The notes under the pieces are model-generated. The model was not told the DNA's origin. It did not search any database and worked only from the letters and a program-made list of their open reading frames with translations. A DNA stretch of 64,000 nucleotides, taken from contig VGYX01000013.1 in NCBI GenBank assembly GCA_016872835.1, forward strand, positions 1 through 64,000. Direction: 5' to 3'. The number at the start of each line of letters is the position of its first letter. Positions within the stretch are counted from its first letter, which is position 1. This document shows, one piece after another, positions 62,521 to 64,000 of the stretch. Source of the DNA: Planctomycetota bacterium (lineage in GTDB: Bacteria; Planctomycetota; Phycisphaerae; Phycisphaerales; SM1A02). A program made the position numbers and the translations under genes.

Positions 62521-64000
62521 ATGATCTTCCCGTGGAAAAAGAACGCAGACGGTGCCCAGCCCTCCGGTGAGGGTGCCGCGGAGAAGCCCGTGAAGGGCGC
62601 ACCGCAGCAGCCGCAGCCCGAGAAGTCGGCGAAGTTCCTGCAGCACGCGGGAGCGATCGCCAGGACCGGCAACAACGAGTACGCGCTGCAGCTGTTCGCC
62701 AACGCGATCAAGCTGGACCCGGGCAACATGGCGGCGCACAACGCCATGTTCGAGTCGGCCGTGCAGTACCTCCAGAGCGGTGGCAAGCCCGCCACCGGCA
62801 AGGAACTCAGGGACGTCGATGACGGCAGCGGCAACTTCGCCAAGCTTGCCGCGGCCGAGTTCATCTGGATGAAGGACCTGAACAACCTCTCTGCGGCCAT
62901 GAAGCTGCTGGAGTTCGCAGGCAAGCTCAAGCTCGAGGAGCTGGGCCAGTGGCTCTCGCCACGCGTGCTCAACCTGCTGCGGGGGCATCAGAAGAAGAAG
63001 CCGAACAAGAAGGACTGGGTGCTCGGCAAGGACCTCTTCTCGGCAGTCAACGCCTGGAACGAGGCCTTCGCGTGCGGCGAGGCGGCGGTCGCGATGGATC
63101 CATCCGACGGCGCGTTGATTCAGGAGCTCAAGCAGCTCACTGCAGCGCGCGCGATCCAGCAAGGTGGCTACAACAAGACCGCTGGTCAGGAAGGCGGCTT
63201 CCGCGCCAACATCAAGGACGCGGAGAAGCAGAAGCAGCTCACCGATCAGGATGCGGTCGCCGGCACCGCCGACGTCGAGGCACGGAATCTGGAGCGCGCC
63301 AAGAAGGACTACGAGGAGCGCCCCGAAGTTCCTGAGCACGTGCAGAAGTACGCCTCGCTGCTTCGCAAGAAGCAGACATCCGAGGGCGAGGATCAGGCGC
63401 ACGACATCTACATGGATGGCTTCAAGCGCCTGGGCGAATACCGCTTCCGCATCGCCGCGGGCGACATCCGAATCGCGCAGAGCCGACGCACCGTGCGCGC
63501 CGCGCAGGAGAAGGCGACCGCCAATCCCACCGACGCCGCCGCGCAGGCCGCATCGAAGGCCGCGCGCGACGCGAATCTGGAGCTCGAGGGCGCGGAGTAC
63601 GCCGAACGCATGGAGAAGTACCCCACCGATTGCGGCCTGAAGGCCGAGGTGGGTCGCATCCGCTTCGAGCTGGGCCGCTTCGAGGATGCCATGCCCTGCT
63701 TCCAGCAGGCCAAGGACGAGGCGAAGTACCGCGTCATGGCCGCGCACATGCTGGGCAAGTGCTTCGCCGCGCAGGGTTGGCACAGCGAGGCCGTCGACGA
63801 GTTCAAGGAGGCCGTCCGCGTGCTCGACGCGGGCAACCCCGAACGCGAGCTCGACATCAAGTACGACCTCATGGTCAGCCTCATGGAGCAGGCGAAGGGC
63901 GAGCGCAACGCGCAGGCCGCGCGTGACGCCGCCGAGATCTGCTCCTACATCCTGCGCAAGAACATCGCATATCGCGACATCCGCGAGCGCCGCAAGCAGG
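62521..64000 (+). CDS. TPR-like protein, 3' end beyond the window
   Basis: At least 493 codons, still open at the window end, so the gene is partial. After a Gly/Pro/Lys-rich start, ~36-70 look like a tetratricopeptide unit (KFLQHAGAIARTGNNEYALQ, then LFANAIKLDPGNMAAHNAMF). A long, highly charged helical region follows (many Lys, Glu, Gln; QEKATANPTDAAAQAASKAARD). More TPR-like pairs occur near 375-450 (CGLKAEVGRIRFELGRFEDAM; RVMAAHMLGKCFAAQGWHSEAVDEF). No signal peptide. Such proteins usually serve as protein-protein scaffolds; the partner is unknown. Confidence 0.75.
   Translation, partial: MIFPWKKNADGAQPSGEGAAEKPVKGAPQQPQPEKSAKFLQHAGAIARTGNNEYALQLFANAIKLDPGNMAAHNAMFESAVQYLQSGGKPATGKELRDVDDGSGNFAKLAAAEFIWMKDLNNLSAAMKLLEFAGKLKLEELGQWLSPRVLNLLRGHQKKKPNKKDWVLGKDLFSAVNAWNEAFACGEAAVAMDPSDGALIQELKQLTAARAIQQGGYNKTAGQEGGFRANIKDAEKQKQLTDQDAVAGTADVEARNLERAKKDYEERPEVPEHVQKYASLLRKKQTSEGEDQAHDIYMDGFKRLGEYRFRIAAGDIRIAQSRRTVRAAQEKATANPTDAAAQAASKAARDANLELEGAEYAERMEKYPTDCGLKAEVGRIRFELGRFEDAMPCFQQAKDEAKYRVMAAHMLGKCFAAQGWHSEAVDEFKEAVRVLDAGNPERELDIKYDLMVSLMEQAKGERNAQAARDAAEICSYILRKNIAYRDIRERRKQ

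Noticed and set aside
61909-63783. 624-codon extension of def towards the TPR-like gene
   Set aside because: The extension is antisense to the TPR-like gene and its promoter; deformylase begins at 62418 with a TACGAT box 6 nt upstream.

Overview
The window is GC-rich, densely coded bacterial chromosome. It most likely comes from a member of the Planctomycetota, class Phycisphaerae. The indications are a DUF1800/DUF1501 gene pair, a secreted RCC1-repeat protein ending in a dockerin-like double loop, a PEP-CTERM-type exported protein with a PAPGA...RRRK tail, a CcsB-CcsA fusion for cytochrome c maturation, and many genes without a Shine-Dalgarno site. The placement is inferred from family content; no rRNA is present. 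I saw no prophage, insertion sequence, CRISPR array or other clear sign of transfer.

Layout. 1-5.6 kb: tRNA-Gly(CCC), a GNAT acetyltransferase, a DUF985 cupin, an RCC1/dockerin secreted protein, a chagasin-type protease inhibitor lipoprotein, a small membrane protein and a methyltransferase. 5.6-9.1 kb: a run of hydrolases (SGNH esterase, PF00756-type esterase, AhpD-like protein, a beta-lactamase-fold protein whose catalytic Ser is Asn). 9.2-13.6 kb: a four-gene overlapping operon (ABC ATPase, ABC-2 permease, GldG-like auxiliary protein, DUF4340 protein). 13.6-16.9 kb: a repeat-containing anchored protein, an HdeD-like protein and a GAF-GGDEF-EAL protein. 16.9-22 kb (minus): SpeA arginine decarboxylase, an HscA-like Hsp70 and two lipoproteins. 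22-25.6 kb: pheT, a cyclodeaminase-like protein and an alpha/beta hydrolase in an overlapping operon. 25.6-35.6 kb: an envelope set (secreted DUF3352-like protein, HtrA-like protease, FG-GAP/VCBS protein, the 1344-aa CcsBA fusion, a cyclophilin lipoprotein).

35.7-45.7 kb: minus-strand operon sugar isomerase-FmdB-like-LigA, then a DUF4442 protein, a polytopic membrane protein, the DUF1800/DUF1501 pair and a DinG-type helicase. 45.7-49.4 kb: a sulfur-handling island (class V aminotransferase/cysteine desulfurase-like, CstB-like persulfide dioxygenase-rhodanese, YgaP-like rhodanese). 49.5-53.7 kb: mrdA-rodA-rsmG operon for lateral wall synthesis. 53.8-55.7 kb: ychF and the PEP-CTERM-type protein. 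55.8-62.4 kb: a six-gene minus-strand run def-fmt-queA-murE-murF-mraY. The window ends inside a TPR-like gene. The wall genes imply a meso-DAP peptidoglycan (MurE has the DNPR motif).

Regulatory signature. Many first genes of transcription units carry a TANNNT hexamer 6-9 nt before the start codon and no Shine-Dalgarno. This is the geometry of leaderless mRNAs whose -10 box lies directly upstream of the start codon. Operon-internal genes mostly rely on ATGA/GTGA overlaps, while a minority have a clear AGGAG-type site. This pattern decided several start codons and is the most general unusual signal in the window.
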